Shown here: one piece after another, positions 1 through 9,349 of the stretch
How positions within the stretch are numbered: the first letter of the stretch is position 1
Layout: the number at the start of each line of letters is the position of its first letter
NCBI GenBank assembly: GCA_016707175.1
Contig: JADJIB010000006.1
Coordinates: 25,258-89,257 of the forward strand
Direction of reading: 5' to 3'
Length of the DNA: 64,000 bases
Source of the DNA: Candidatus Phosphoribacter hodrii
Lineage (GTDB): Bacteria; Actinomycetota; Actinomycetes; Actinomycetales; Dermatophilaceae
Translations under genes and position numbers: made by a program
Notes under the pieces: generated by a model
Seen by the model: only the letters and a program-made list of their open reading frames with translations
The model's database searches: none
What the model was told of the DNA's origin: nothing

Positions 1-106
1 CGAGAACGAAGTGGAAGGGCCCCCGGTACTCCCGCATCCCGGCTGTGGCCCTCGCGCCGGCAACGGTGCTCACTGACTTGTTCAGTGCCTTTGCTTCACG
101 ACGTTG

Positions 107-139
107 GTTGTGGGGCCACGGCTACCGTGGCCCCACAAC
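107..139. terminator. Perfect 15-bp hairpin, probable terminator
   Basis: GTTGTGGGGCCACGG (107-121) pairs fully with its reverse complement at 125-139 around a three-base CTA loop. There is no T-tract, which is usual for actinobacterial hairpin terminators. It probably ends a gene lying left of the window. The core GTGGGGCC/GGCCCCAC recurs in the hairpins near 42.15 and 43.85 kb. Apart from this hairpin nothing is recognisable in positions 1-194. Confidence 0.7.
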
Positions 140-194
140 AACGTCTAGGGCAGATTCGCTCCAGCCCATAAGTTCTCCAGCCCCGTAGTCTGCA

Positions 195-1214
195 TTGGTG
201 ATCCGGCCCGCGTTTGCCATCGGCCTGAGCGCCGCCGTGCTCGTTGCCTGCTCAAGCACCCCATCGGCCTCGGCCCCGTCAAACCCGACCACGACCACCG
301 CCGGGTCGATCTCAACGGGCGCCGCGGCGCCGACCAACACCCTCCCGGCGGTCGCGGTGGGCACGCCGTTGCTCGGCCCGGGACCGGTGCTCGCCGTCAA
401 GATCGACAACACGTCGCCGGCAAGGCCCCGGATCGGCGTGGACGCCGCCGACATCGTCTACGTCGAGCCGGTGGAGGCCGGCCTCACCCGGTTGCTCGCC
501 ATCTATGCCTCGACCCTCCCACCCGAGGTTGGTCCGGTCCGGAGCGCCCGTGAGTCCGACGCCGTTCTGCTGGGCAACTACGGCCGGGTGGCCTTCGCCT
601 TCTCGGGCGCGTCGCCGATCACCACCTCGGAGATCGTCACAGGGCCGCAGGTCAACGTCTCGATGGACTCCGGCGGGGCTGGCTACCGGCGGGCCAGCGA
701 CCGCAAGGCCCCCTACAACGTCGTCGGCACCCCGGCTGCCCTTGTGGCCCGGGCCGGTGGCAGCGTCCCGGCAGGAGACATCGGCTTCCGAACCGGACCG
801 GGCGCCCCAGGCGGCCGACCGGCGACGAGTCTCGCAACGGCATACCCACTGGCGCGGGTCGCCTTCACCTGGGACGCGACCCTCGGCCGCTACCTGGTGA
901 CCACCGACGGGCGGCCGGAAGTGACCGCAGCCGGCACACCGGTCAGCGCCGCGAGCATCCTCGTCCAGATGATCCGAACCCACCCCTCGAACAATCGGGA
1001 CGTCAACGGCTCCGCCACCCCCGTGCTCGAACTCCTCGGGACGGGCGAGGCGAAGGTGCTGCGCGGCGGCGCGGTCTATGACGCGACCTGGGAGCGGGCA
1101 ACGAACGCGAGTCCGACCCGACTCACCGGGGCGTCCGGCGCCGAGGTCACCTTGGCCGCCGGCCCGCTGTGGGTGCTCCTTGTCCCAGTCGGCCAAGGCG
1201 TGACGATCTCCTGA
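195..1214 (+). CDS. DUF3048 domain lipoprotein (YerB-like)
   Basis: A 339-residue predicted lipoprotein. The N-terminus has a short charged segment, a hydrophobic stretch and the lipobox LVAC (Cys about residue 19), followed by a Ser/Thr/Pro/Ala-rich linker to about residue 55. The rest matches the DUF3048/YerB fold, including [20 protein letters not shown] and the conserved block around [10 protein letters not shown]. The biochemical role of the family is not established; it acts outside the membrane. The start used is TTG at 195; GTG at 198 is an equally possible alternative and I see no strong ribosome binding site. A DUF3048 gene next to sucCD is, as I recall, common in this group. Confidence 0.85.
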   Translation: MVIRPAFAIGLSAAVLVACSSTPSASAPSNPTTTTAGSISTGAAAPTNTLPAVAVGTPLLGPGPVLAVKIDNTSPARPRIGVDAADIVYVEPVEAGLTRLLAIYASTLPPEVGPVRSARESDAVLLGNYGRVAFAFSGASPITTSEIVTGPQVNVSMDSGGAGYRRASDRKAPYNVVGTPAALVARAGGSVPAGDIGFRTGPGAPGGRPATSLATAYPLARVAFTWDATLGRYLVTTDGRPEVTAAGTPVSAASILVQMIRTHPSNNRDVNGSATPVLELLGTGEAKVLRGGAVYDATWERATNASPTRLTGASGAEVTLAAGPLWVLLVPVGQGVTIS

Positions 1215-1413
1215 GCGGCGGCGCAACTTCGAGGCAACCACTCGGCAAAGACTCCGCAACCACTCCGCGGACACCGGCCGTGACATTGGTCATGGCTGGC
1301 CTCCCGACGGGCGAAGGGCCCGAATCCGTGCACTAGAGTCCGAATGCTGCCCGAGCGGCCCAGGCCCACGGTCGCTGCGCTGGTCACCCCTTCGACGACG
1401 AGGACGGACGCCC

Positions 1414-2615
1414 GTGGATCTGTACGAATACCAGGCACGTGACATGTTCGAAGCGCACGGGGTTCCCGTGCTGGGCGGCGAAGTGGCGGTGACCCCGGAG
1501 GAGGCCTTCGCGGCGGCGCAGCGGGTCGGCGCCAAGAGCGGCGGGGTCGTCGTGGTCAAGGCCCAGGTCAAGACCGGTGGCCGCGGCAAGGCCGGTGGCG
1601 TCAAGGTCGCCAAGTCACCTGAGGAGGCGCAGGCCCTCGCCGCGCAGATCCTCGGCATGGACATCAAGGGCCACACCGTCAAGAAGGTGATGATCGCCGA
1701 AGGCGCCAAGATCGCCGAGGAGTACTACTTCGGGCTGCTCCTGGACCGGACCAACCGCACCTACCTGGCGATGTGCAGCAAGGAGGGCGGCATGGACATC
1801 GAGACCCTCGCCGTCGAGCACCCCGAGAAGCTGGCCCGGATCGCGGTCGACGCGATCGACGGGCTCGACGAGGCCAAAGCGCGCGAGATCATCGCTGCGG
1901 CCGGCTTCGACGAGGCCGACGTGCCCGCACTCGTCAACGTGCTGGTCACCCTCGGCGATGTGTATGCCGGTGAGGACGCCACGCTCGTCGAGGTCAACCC
2001 GCTGGTGAAGATGGAGGACGGCCAGATCGTCGCCCTCGACGGCAAGGTCACCCTCGACGACAACGCCGGTTCCGTCACCCCGAGCACGAGGTCCTCATCG
2101 ACCACTCGGTGACCGACCCGCTCGAGGTCCTCGCCATCGAGAAGTCGCTCAACTACGTCAAGCTCGACGGCAACATCGGCATCATCGGCAACGGTGCCGG
2201 CCTGGTGATGTCGACGCTCGACGTTGTGGCCTACGCGGGCGAAGAGTTCACCGCCCGCGACGGCAGCCACCCGCGGCCGGCCAACTTCCTGGACATCGGC
2301 GGTGGCGCGGACGCCAACGTCATGGCCAACGGCCTGGACGTCATCTTCGAGGACCACCAGGTCAAGGCGGTCTTCGTCAACGTCTTCGGCGGCATCACCG
2401 CGTGCGACCAGGTCGCCGACGGGATCGTCAAGGCCTACGAGATCCTCGCCAGCCACGGCAAGTCGCCCAAGCCGCTCGTCGTGCGGCTGGACGGCAACAA
2501 CGCCGAGAAGGGCCGAGAGATCCTCGACGGTGCCGGGCTGCCTTTGCTCGAACGCGTCGACACCATGGACGGTGCGGCTCGCCGCGTCGCCGAACTCGCG
2601 GCTGCAGCCGTCTGA
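1414..2615 (+). CDS. sucC: Succinate--CoA ligase (ADP-forming) beta subunit, one frameshift
   Basis: The TCA-cycle enzyme that, with SucD, interconverts succinyl-CoA and succinate with nucleotide phosphorylation. It starts at GTG 1414 ([20 protein letters not shown]) behind a GAGGACGGA ribosome binding site. The ATP-grasp domain covers roughly residues 1-230 and the CoA-ligase domain follows, with [12 protein letters not shown]. The reading frame breaks at 2070-2071: the bases GGTTCCGTCAC would read [16 protein letters not shown] if one T were restored to the T run. After that point translation continues in the next frame to the stop at 2613-2615, giving a family-typical length of about 400 residues. 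sucD follows 34 bases later, evidently in one operon. Loss of this gene would be costly, so a one-base sequencing error is more likely than a pseudogene. Confidence 0.93.
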
Positions 2616-2649
2616 CCCGGACGAAGATCTAGGACAAGGAACACTCGAC

Positions 2650-3543
2650 ATGGCGATCTTCCTCACGCGCGACTCCAAGGTCATCGTTCAGGGCATGACC
2701 GGCTCCGAAGGCATGAAGCACACGACCCGGATGCTCGCCTCGGGCACCCAGGTTGTGGGCGGTGTCAACCCCCGCAAGGCCGGCACGACCGTCGACTTCC
2801 CCGGCGGGGTCCAGGTGCCGGTCTTCGGCACCGTCGCCGAGGCCATCGACGCCACCGGCGCCGACGTCTCGGTCATCTTCGTTCCGGCGGCCTTCACCAA
2901 GGCGGCCGTCGTCGAGGCCGTCGACGCCAAGATCCCGCTCGCGATCGTCATCACCGAAGGTGTCCCGGTCAAGGACACGGCCGAGTTCTTCGAGTACGCG
3001 CAGGACGCGGGCACGACCAGGCTCATCGGCCCGAACTGCCCCGGCCTCATCACTCCCGGTCAGGCCAACGCCGGCATCATCCCGGCCGACATCTCCGGCC
3101 CGGGCCGGATCGGCCTGGTCTCCAAGTCGGGGACGCTGACCTACCAGATGATGTTCGAGCTGCGGGACTTCGGCTTCTCGACGGCCGTCGGCATCGGTGG
3201 CGACCCGATCATCGGGACGACGCACATCGACTGCCTGCAGGCCTTCCAGGACGACCCCGACACCGACGCGATCGTCATGATCGGCGAGATCGGCGGCGAC
3301 GCCGAGGAGCGGGCCGCGGCATACATCGCCGAGCACGTCACCAAGCCCGTCGTGGGCTACGTCGCGGGCTTCACCGCACCCGAGGGCAAGACGATGGGCC
3401 ACGCCGGCGCGATCGTCAGCGGCTCGAAGGGCACCGCGCAGGCTAAGGCCGAGGCGCTGGAAGCCGCGGGCGTCCGGGTCGGCAAGACCCCGTCGGCGAC
3501 CGCTCAGCTCATGCGCGAGATCATGCAGGGCCTCACCCGCTGA
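2650..3543 (+). CDS. sucD: Succinate--CoA ligase alpha subunit
   Basis: The alpha subunit of succinyl-CoA synthetase, 297 residues and intact. The N-terminal CoA-binding Rossmann domain opens with [20 protein letters not shown]. The phospho-histidine that carries phosphate between active sites is His251 in [23 protein letters not shown] near residue 127 is also conserved. The ATG at 2650 sits behind AGGACAAGGAA. It is the second gene of sucCD and a hairpin follows at 3593-3628. Confidence 0.97.
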   Translation: MAIFLTRDSKVIVQGMTGSEGMKHTTRMLASGTQVVGGVNPRKAGTTVDFPGGVQVPVFGTVAEAIDATGADVSVIFVPAAFTKAAVVEAVDAKIPLAIVITEGVPVKDTAEFFEYAQDAGTTRLIGPNCPGLITPGQANAGIIPADISGPGRIGLVSKSGTLTYQMMFELRDFGFSTAVGIGGDPIIGTTHIDCLQAFQDDPDTDAIVMIGEIGGDAEERAAAYIAEHVTKPVVGYVAGFTAPEGKTMGHAGAIVSGSKGTAQAKAEALEAAGVRVGKTPSATAQLMREIMQGLTR

Positions 3544-3592
3544 ACCAGCGCAACCCGCTGAACCAGCCGACCGGTTCCACACCGGCACCTCT

Positions 3593-3628
3593 GGAGGGCG
3601 CGATCGGGAGCTTCCCGGCGCGCCCTCC
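3593..3628. terminator. Hairpin downstream of sucCD
   Basis: GGAGGGCGCG (3593-3602) pairs with CGCGCCCTCC (3619-3628) around a 16-base loop, 50 bases after the sucD stop. It is a likely intrinsic terminator without a T-tract. Just before it, CGCTGAACCAGC occurs twice between 3538 and 3567, a short local duplication. Confidence 0.6.
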
Positions 3629-3665
3629 GGCGTCGAAGGGGGCGAACGGGCGACGATAGGGGCAG

Positions 3666-4847
3666 ATGAGCCTCCTCGACCGCGTCCGCTCCACCGTCCA
3701 CGCCTCCCGCGGGACGGTCGATGCCCTGCGCCCGCAGACGCCGACGTGGCGCGTCTGGGCCAGCGGCGCGGTCGCAGTGGGGGTCCCGTGGCTCGCGACC
3801 ATCGGCATGGCGGTGCTCGTCTGGGCGGTCACTCCCGCCAGTGACGCCCCCTGGGGCCAGGTCCTCGGCATCGCCAGCGCAGGCTGGTTCCTCGGCACTG
3901 GCGCGGACGTCGCAGTCGACGGCGTCGTCGTCGGGATCGTTCCGATGCTCGTGTGGGGACTGGCCGCAGCGTTCACGGCATACCAACTGCGGCGTCTGGT
4001 CGCGCACACCGACGAACGTCCCCTGCGCCTCCTTCCGGGCTTCCTCGGCGGGTATGCCGCCGCCGCCGCGCTCGTTGGCCTGCTCACCCTGGCCGGCCCG
4101 GTGCGGCCGACACCTGCCGGGCTGCTCGGTGCCCTGTCGGTCCCTCTGGTCGCGGCCGCCGTCGTGGCCCTGCGGGAGGACGACGATCTGTTCGACCGGC
4201 TCCCGCAGTGGGCCGCGCGCGCCCTGCGGCCGGCCGGGTGGGGTGTGGTGACGCTCGCCGCTCTGGCCGCCGCGCTGTTGCTCGGGATGCTCGTCGTGCG
4301 CTGGCCGACGTTGAGCTCGCTCGATGCGGCCGTGGGAGCGCACGGCGCAGGCGAGGTGGGGCTGATTGTCGGCCAACTCCTCTTCCTGCCCGACCTGCTC
4401 GTCTGGGCGCTGAGCTTCATCGCCGGCCCGGGTTTCCAGGTGGCTGCCGGCGGCACCGTCAGCGTCTCGGGTGCGGCTCCCGGTCTGCTGCCGATGATCC
4501 CGGCGCTCGGTGTCGTGCCGTCGGACGGTCTCTATCCCGCAGCGGTTACCCTCGTGCTGCTCCTTCCGTTGGCCGCGGGCGCGCTGGTCGCCTGGCACGC
4601 AGGACGGCAGTGGTCCCGCCTGGCCCGGTGGCAGGACAAGGCCAGCACCGTCACGTGCGCCGTCGTGCTGGTCGACCTGGTCGTCCTCGGGGCGGCGTTG
4701 CTGGCCAGCGGTCCGGCCGGCTCGGCGCGGCTGGTGCACGTCGGTCCGCAGCCCTGGGTGTTGGCCGGGGCCATGCTCGTCGAGCTCGTGATCGGGGCGG
4801 GCCTCACGCTCGCGGTCGACGTCGCCCGCCGTCGCTGGGTGGGCTGA
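3666..4847 (+). CDS. DUF6350 polytopic membrane protein
   Basis: A 393-residue integral membrane protein with about nine or ten hydrophobic segments and almost no soluble domain; residues 1-30 are basic and cytoplasmic. Its position right after sucCD and its overall pattern fit the DUF6350 family, usually found between sucD and purN in Actinobacteria. Function is unknown; some annotations link the family to cell division (PerM-like), which I cannot support from sequence. Start is ATG 3666. Here purN lies 26 kb further on because the polysaccharide island begins directly downstream. Confidence 0.85.
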   Translation: MSLLDRVRSTVHASRGTVDALRPQTPTWRVWASGAVAVGVPWLATIGMAVLVWAVTPASDAPWGQVLGIASAGWFLGTGADVAVDGVVVGIVPMLVWGLAAAFTAYQLRRLVAHTDERPLRLLPGFLGGYAAAAALVGLLTLAGPVRPTPAGLLGALSVPLVAAAVVALREDDDLFDRLPQWAARALRPAGWGVVTLAALAAALLLGMLVVRWPTLSSLDAAVGAHGAGEVGLIVGQLLFLPDLLVWALSFIAGPGFQVAAGGTVSVSGAAPGLLPMIPALGVVPSDGLYPAAVTLVLLLPLAAGALVAWHAGRQWSRLARWQDKASTVTCAVVLVDLVVLGAALLASGPAGSARLVHVGPQPWVLAGAMLVELVIGAGLTLAVDVARRRWVG

Positions 4848-4921
4848 CGTGGTTCATCCGCGCTGGTCGTGCCCTCAGGTAGTCTGTGCGTGCTTCGCGG
4901 TCGGCCAGGACGGCGTCGTAC

Positions 4922-4938
4922 CCTGCCCAACGGGCAGG
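4922..4938. promoter_or_regulatory. Hairpin in leader of the polysaccharide island
   Basis: CCTGCCC (4922-4928) and GGGCAGG (4932-4938) form a 7-bp stem with an AAC loop, 64 bases before the first island gene. TAGTCT at about 4880 resembles an actinobacterial -10 box, so the hairpin would lie in a leader of roughly 115 bases. It could be a weak terminator or attenuator; this is inferred from structure only. Confidence 0.35.
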
Positions 4939-5001
4939 TCGCGGCGGCCGGATGGCGGAGCGAATTGCACGCAGACCGCATCCACGTGAGGGCCGAATCA
5001 C

Positions 5002-5859
5002 ATGACGGACACGGCGAACTTCCTGGCTCCGGGTTCCGGAGGTGGGCTGCTCGACGTCTTCCACCGCCGCTACCTGCTGCGACTTCTGGTTCACAAGGAG
5101 TTGAAGGCTCGGTATCACGGGTCGGTGCTGGGGATGTTGTGGTCGTACATCAAACCTGCGGTCCAGTTCGGAGTGTTCTACTTCGTCATCGGCGTGTTCT
5201 TCAAGATGAACTATGCGGTTGAGAACTATGCGGTTTACCTGTTCTCAGGAATCGTTGCGATGAACTTCTTTAGCGAAGCGTTCGGCAATGCGACCCGCTC
5301 GATCACCGGCAACTGGGCGCTCGTCAAGAAGATCTACCTCCCCCGCGAGCTCTTCCCGGTCGCATCGGTTTTCGTGTCGTTCATTCACTTCATCCCCCAG
5401 GTTCTCGTCCTCCTTGTGGGGTGTTTCGTCACGGGATGGCACCCGTCGGGGTGGCAGCTCCTTGCCGGGGTCGGCGCCTTCTTTGTCCTCGCGGTCTTCG
5501 CGCTGGGCGTCGGGCTGATTTTCGGCGCGCTCAACGTTGTCTTCCGAGACTTCGAGAACGTCGTCGACCTCATCCTCATGGTGGCCACCTGGGCCTCGCC
5601 GGTCATCTACACGTGGACCGCGGCGCGGGACGCCCTCGGCGATGGTGCCTTGTGGTGGCTCTACCAATGCAACCCCCTCACCACCGTCGTGGAGATCTTC
5701 CACTGGACTTTCTGGGCCCCGACGACAGGCGGCGCGGCCCCGATGCCCGCGCAGACCTGGACCTTCGTCATCATCGCCACAGGAATCTCCGTGGCGGTCC
5801 TGGCGATCGGTCAGCTCGTCTTCCGTCGTTTCGACGGCCGATTTGCGCAGGAACTCTAG
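5002..5859 (+). CDS. wzm: ABC-2 type polysaccharide export permease (Wzm-like)
   Basis: A 285-residue permease with six predicted membrane spans, of the kind that moves undecaprenyl-linked polysaccharide or teichoic acid across the membrane. The amphipathic N-terminus (LLRLLVHKELKARYHGSVLG) and the late segment WASPVIYTWTAARD are typical of TagG/Wzm proteins. The partner ATPase starts on the base after this stop codon, so the two are cotranslated. Codon use is visibly less GC-rich around 5200-5300 than in sucCD, for example GAGAACTATGCGGTTTACCT. Confidence 0.9.
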   Translation: MTDTANFLAPGSGGGLLDVFHRRYLLRLLVHKELKARYHGSVLGMLWSYIKPAVQFGVFYFVIGVFFKMNYAVENYAVYLFSGIVAMNFFSEAFGNATRSITGNWALVKKIYLPRELFPVASVFVSFIHFIPQVLVLLVGCFVTGWHPSGWQLLAGVGAFFVLAVFALGVGLIFGALNVVFRDFENVVDLILMVATWASPVIYTWTAARDALGDGALWWLYQCNPLTTVVEIFHWTFWAPTTGGAAPMPAQTWTFVIIATGISVAVLAIGQLVFRRFDGRFAQEL

Positions 5860-6636
5860 ATGAGCGACGGCGGAGAAGTGTCGATGAGTAGCGGACGTGA
5901 GCTGGACCGAATTCGCATCAATGAGGTGAGTAAGCACTTCACCCTGCGGCATACCCGCGCCGTGAAGGAGGTCGTGGTGAAGGGCCTCAAGGGGAGGCGC
6001 CGCGGCTTGAGCGAGCAATTCACCGCGTTGCGGGACATCTCGCTGACCGTCGGCGAGGGCGAGGCGGTTGCGCTGCTTGGCCGAAACGGCTCGGGGAAGT
6101 CGACGCTACTCAAGTTGATCTCGGGCGTCATGGGAGCAGACGAGGGCCGGATTGAGGTGCGGGGCAACATCGCTGGTCTGATTGACGTGGGAGCCGGGTT
6201 TCACCCGGATCTCACGGGGCGAGAAAACGTCTTCCTCAATGGGGCCATTCTCGGCATGACCGAGGCGAAGATCCACGAGCAGTTCGATCGGATCGTCGCC
6301 TTCAGCGAGATCGAAGATTTCATTGACAATGAGGTGAAGTTCTACTCCTCTGGAATGTTCTTGCGTCTGGCCTTCGCGGTTGCCGTGCACACTGATCCGG
6401 ATATCTTCCTCGTCGATGAGATCTTGGCTGTCGGTGATGAGCCATTCCAACACAAGTGTCTCGACCGGATCCGCGAGCTGCGCGACGAGGGTAAGTGCCT
6501 CGTTATCGTCAGTCACGACTTAGACATGGTCTCCCGGTTCACCGAACGCGGCATCGTGCTCGACAAGGGCGAAGTGATCCATGATGGTCCGATCGATGAC
6601 GCTGTGACCCTGCTGCGTCGGCGTGCGGAAGGCTGA
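5860..6636 (+). CDS. wzt: ABC transporter ATPase for polysaccharide export (Wzt-like)
   Basis: A 258-residue nucleotide-binding subunit pairing with the upstream permease. Walker A is GRNGSGKST (residues 74-82), the signature is YSSGMFLRLAFA, Walker B is IFLVDEILAVGD and the H-loop is IVSHD. The sequence GLIDVGAGFHPDLTGRENV is characteristic of TagH/Wzt ATPases. It lacks the long C-terminal carbohydrate-binding domain of O9a-type Wzt, so export probably does not depend on a modified chain end. ATG 5860 abuts the wzm stop; an alternative ATG lies at 5884. Confidence 0.92.
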   Translation: MSDGGEVSMSSGRELDRIRINEVSKHFTLRHTRAVKEVVVKGLKGRRRGLSEQFTALRDISLTVGEGEAVALLGRNGSGKSTLLKLISGVMGADEGRIEVRGNIAGLIDVGAGFHPDLTGRENVFLNGAILGMTEAKIHEQFDRIVAFSEIEDFIDNEVKFYSSGMFLRLAFAVAVHTDPDIFLVDEILAVGDEPFQHKCLDRIRELRDEGKCLVIVSHDLDMVSRFTERGIVLDKGEVIHDGPIDDAVTLLRRRAEG

Positions 6637-6713
6637 CCGGTGGGCCGCGACGACGGCCGGGAGACGGGCGCCATACATTGGGTTCGCACCCATCCCCACG
6701 GAAGGCAGGAATC

Positions 6714-7895
6714 GTGACCGACTTCATTCCCTTCGCACTGCCGGATATCGGTGACGCGGAGATCGAGGCCGTCGTGTCGACGTTGCGCTCGGGCTGGTTG
6801 ACAACAGGGCCCAACGCGGCGGCCTTGGAGCGGGAGTTCGTCGAGGCGATGCACCCGAGCGCCCACGTGGGTGCGGCGCAGGTGCAGGCAGTTGCGGTGA
6901 ACTCAGCGACCGCAGGCCTGCACCTGGCGCTGGAGGCCCTTGGGGTCGGCCCCGGCGACGAGGTCCTCGTCCCGACCTGGACCTTCACTGCGACCGCGGA
7001 GGTCGTCCGGTACCTCGGGGCGACCCCTGTCCTGGTCGATGTCCATCCCGACACCCTCAACATCGACCTTGCTCGCGCCGCGGAAGCCGTGACCCCCCGG
7101 ACCAAGGCGATCATGCCCGTCCACTTCGCGGGGTTGCCGGTGCCGCGCGGGGCGCTCGCAGACTTCGCCGCGGCGCATGGACTGCGGGTCATCGAGGATG
7201 CGGCGCACTCCCACCCGGTCGACTCGGAAGGTATGCCGGTCGGTCTCGGCACGAGCGACGCCGTGGTCTTCAGCTTCTACGCGACCAAGACGATGACCTC
7301 GGGCGAGGGCGGAATGGTCGTCAGCGCCGACCCGCAACTGATTGCCCGGATGCGCACCATGCGGCTGCACGGGATCAGCCGGGACGTCTTCAACCGCTAT
7401 ACCTCGACGGCGCCGTCCTGGCACTACGAGGTCGTCGCTCCGGGGTTCAAGTACAACCTCACCGATGTCGCCGCATCAATGGCTCGGGTCCAACTGACCC
7501 GCTCGGTGGCGATGCGGGAGCGCCGGTCGGCTATCGCAGATCACTACGACAGCGCGTTGGCGGGCCTGCCCCTGCGGCTTCCGTCGCGTCCGGCCCCCGG
7601 AACCCAGCATGCCTGGCACTTGTATGCCCTCCGGCTCACCGATGATGCGCCCATGGGGCGGGACGACTTCATCCAGCGGATGTCGGACGCGGGCGTCGGC
7701 TGCTCGGTGCACTTCATCCCGCTCCACCACCACCCCTACTGGCGAGACCTCCGTGGCGCTGACGCCCCGGCTCTGCCGGTGGCTGACGCGCAGTTTGCCC
7801 GGGCGGTGAGCATTCCGATCTTCTCGTCGATGACCGATGCTCAGATCGAGCGCGTCGGGCAGACGGTGCGGGCGGTGTTGGAGGGGCGGTCATGA
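6714..7895 (+). CDS. DegT/DnrJ/EryC1 sugar aminotransferase, ArnB-like
   Basis: A 393-residue PLP-dependent aminotransferase acting on a nucleotide-linked keto sugar. The Schiff-base lysine is Lys192 in YATKTMTSGEGG; SGWLTTGP, NSATAGLHLAL and VIEDAAHSH are family landmarks. The sequence most resembles ArnB-type enzymes, which install a 4-amino group, although the substrate cannot be read from sequence. The start used is GTG 6714, preceded by GAAGGCAGGA; an upstream in-frame start at 6678 has no such site. The stop overlaps the next gene by ATGA. It is one of three DegT enzymes in the island. Confidence 0.9.
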   Translation: MTDFIPFALPDIGDAEIEAVVSTLRSGWLTTGPNAAALEREFVEAMHPSAHVGAAQVQAVAVNSATAGLHLALEALGVGPGDEVLVPTWTFTATAEVVRYLGATPVLVDVHPDTLNIDLARAAEAVTPRTKAIMPVHFAGLPVPRGALADFAAAHGLRVIEDAAHSHPVDSEGMPVGLGTSDAVVFSFYATKTMTSGEGGMVVSADPQLIARMRTMRLHGISRDVFNRYTSTAPSWHYEVVAPGFKYNLTDVAASMARVQLTRSVAMRERRSAIADHYDSALAGLPLRLPSRPAPGTQHAWHLYALRLTDDAPMGRDDFIQRMSDAGVGCSVHFIPLHHHPYWRDLRGADAPALPVADAQFARAVSIPIFSSMTDAQIERVGQTVRAVLEGRS

Positions 7896-8545
7896 ACTCG
7901 CGGATCACTGGTGCTGACGGCGCCCCTTTCGGCCGACGCGGCGCGGGGGTGGACGCCAAGAGAGCCTTTGACGTGACTGTTGCAGCGGGGATGCTTGCGG
8001 TGCTATCGCCAGCCCTCGCGGTCATCGCCGTACTCATCAAACGAGACGATCCCGCCGGCCCGGTGCTGTTTACCCAGGAACGGGTCGGGTTGGGCGGCAT
8101 ACCGTTTCGGATCCACAAGTTCCGGACCATGCGCCCCGGCGCGCCCGGTTTGCAGGTGACCTCCGACGGAGACCCACGGGTCACCCGGGTCGGCGCAGTC
8201 CTGCGCAAGACCAAGCTCGACGAGCTGCCCCAACTGTGGGACGTGCTCGTCGGCAGGATGAGCCTGGTCGGCCCCCGACCGGAGGTGCCGAAGTACGTCG
8301 CGCTCTGGCCGGCTCAGCACCGTGAGGTCATTCTTTCGGTGCGCCCTGGTATCACCGACCCGGCGAGCGTCCGCTGGCGCAACGAGTCGGAGGAGCTTGC
8401 CCAGGCACCCGATCCGGAAGCCCACTACGTCGAGGTCCTCCTGCCGCAGAAGGCTGCCATGTATGCCGAGTATGTCCGGACGAGGTCGTTCTGGGGCGAT
8501 GTGCTCGTCCTCTTCCGGACCGCGGTTGCCGTGGGTCGCCACTAA
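7892..8545 (+). CDS. Undecaprenyl-phosphate sugar phosphotransferase (monotopic PGT)
   Basis: A 217-residue bacterial sugar transferase (PF02397) that moves a sugar-1-phosphate from UDP-sugar to undecaprenyl phosphate, the first membrane step of glycan assembly. One N-terminal re-entrant helix (RAFDVTVAAGMLAVLSPALA) is followed by the catalytic region: FTQERVGLGGIPFRIHKFRT, then KLDELPQLWDVL with the Asp-Glu dyad, and SLVGPRPEVPKY. It lacks the extra membrane spans of WbaP and so is PglC-like in size. It is translationally coupled to the preceding aminotransferase through ATGA. Confidence 0.92.
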   Translation: MNSRITGADGAPFGRRGAGVDAKRAFDVTVAAGMLAVLSPALAVIAVLIKRDDPAGPVLFTQERVGLGGIPFRIHKFRTMRPGAPGLQVTSDGDPRVTRVGAVLRKTKLDELPQLWDVLVGRMSLVGPRPEVPKYVALWPAQHREVILSVRPGITDPASVRWRNESEELAQAPDPEAHYVEVLLPQKAAMYAEYVRTRSFWGDVLVLFRTAVAVGRH

Positions 8546-8592
8546 CCGGCCCGTTCAGTGCCGATTAGACTGATCGCGCTCCGACGGCGGTG

Positions 8593-8613
8593 CGTCGGAC
8601 GACGCGTCCGACG
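8593..8613. terminator. Hairpin after the phosphotransferase gene
   Basis: CGTCGGAC (8593-8600) and GTCCGACG (8606-8613) form an 8-bp stem with a five-base loop, about 50 bases past the preceding stop. It is a probable transcription end within the 207-base gap before the next gene. The rest of the gap holds a GGAGGT ribosome binding site at 8742 and no other recognisable element. Confidence 0.5.
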
Positions 8614-8752
8614 GCGGGCGACCCAAGGGAGACAGGTGGCCCTCGTTGGAGGGATCACCATGGGGGTGGAGCCGCATTTTGCCGGCCTAGCCCAATTGTC
8701 GTGGAGCCGCTCCACCTGTCGACCGACCCGATGCCGGCCACGGAGGTCTGAG

Positions 8753-9349
8753 ATGACGGTTCGAATCGCCCCCAGTGCGGACGTCTCACCGCAGGCTTCG
8801 ATCGGCGACGGCTCGGCCATCTGGCACCTTGCCCAGGTCCGCGAGGGCGCGGTACTCGGCGGCAACTGCATCGTCGGCCGCGGCGCCTATGTCGGGACGG
8901 GCGTCGTCATGGGCGACAACTGCAAACTGCAGAACTACGCACTGGTCTACGAGCCGGCGCGGCTCGGGCACGGGGTGTTTGTTGGCCCGGCGGTGTGCTT
9001 CACGAACGACCACTTCCCGCGGTCGGTGACCCCGGATGGCCAGCTGAAGCGAGGCGACGACTGGGAGGCTGTCGGCGTGACCTGCCTGGATGGCGCCTCG
9101 ATCGGCGCCCGGTCGGTCTGCGTCGCGCCGGTGACGATCGGGCGTTGGGCGCTAGTCGCCGCTGGATCGGTCGTCGTCAAGGACGTTCCTGACTTTGCTC
9201 TCGTCGCCGGCGTGCCGGCCCGCCGGATCGGGTGGGTCGGGCGGGCCGGCGTGCCATTAACGGACACGGGCGACGGACGCTGGATCTGCCCCGAGACCGG
9301 GGCGGCATACATGGAGCACGACGGCACTCTGACGGAGGCAACCCCATGA
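8753..9349 (+). CDS. Left-handed beta-helix sugar N-acetyltransferase, WbpD-like
   Basis: A 198-residue hexapeptide-repeat acyltransferase. The I-G-x-x-x-x repeats run through residues 15-150, followed by the acceptor-loop signature DHFPRSVTPDG and the cap VPARRIGWVGRAG. This layout, ending in a short tail with RWICPETG, is that of WbpD/WlbB enzymes, which acetylate the 3-amino group of UDP-GlcNAc3NA. ATG 8753 follows CGGAGGTCTGAG. The gene overlaps the next aminotransferase by ATGA, matching the WbpD-WbpE pairing known from B-band O-antigen and pertussis LPS loci. Confidence 0.87.
   Translation: MTVRIAPSADVSPQASIGDGSAIWHLAQVREGAVLGGNCIVGRGAYVGTGVVMGDNCKLQNYALVYEPARLGHGVFVGPAVCFTNDHFPRSVTPDGQLKRGDDWEAVGVTCLDGASIGARSVCVAPVTIGRWALVAAGSVVVKDVPDFALVAGVPARRIGWVGRAGVPLTDTGDGRWICPETGAAYMEHDGTLTEATP

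Noticed and set aside
2629..3588. A long minus-strand reading frame of 319 codons
   Set aside because: It lies exactly opposite sucD and its Asp/Arg/Gly-rich product is the usual antisense reading of a high-GC gene.
8558..8752. An N-terminal extension of the WbpD-like acetyltransferase
   Set aside because: The upstream residues are Arg/Cys-rich without family similarity, and GGAGGT precedes the ATG at 8753.
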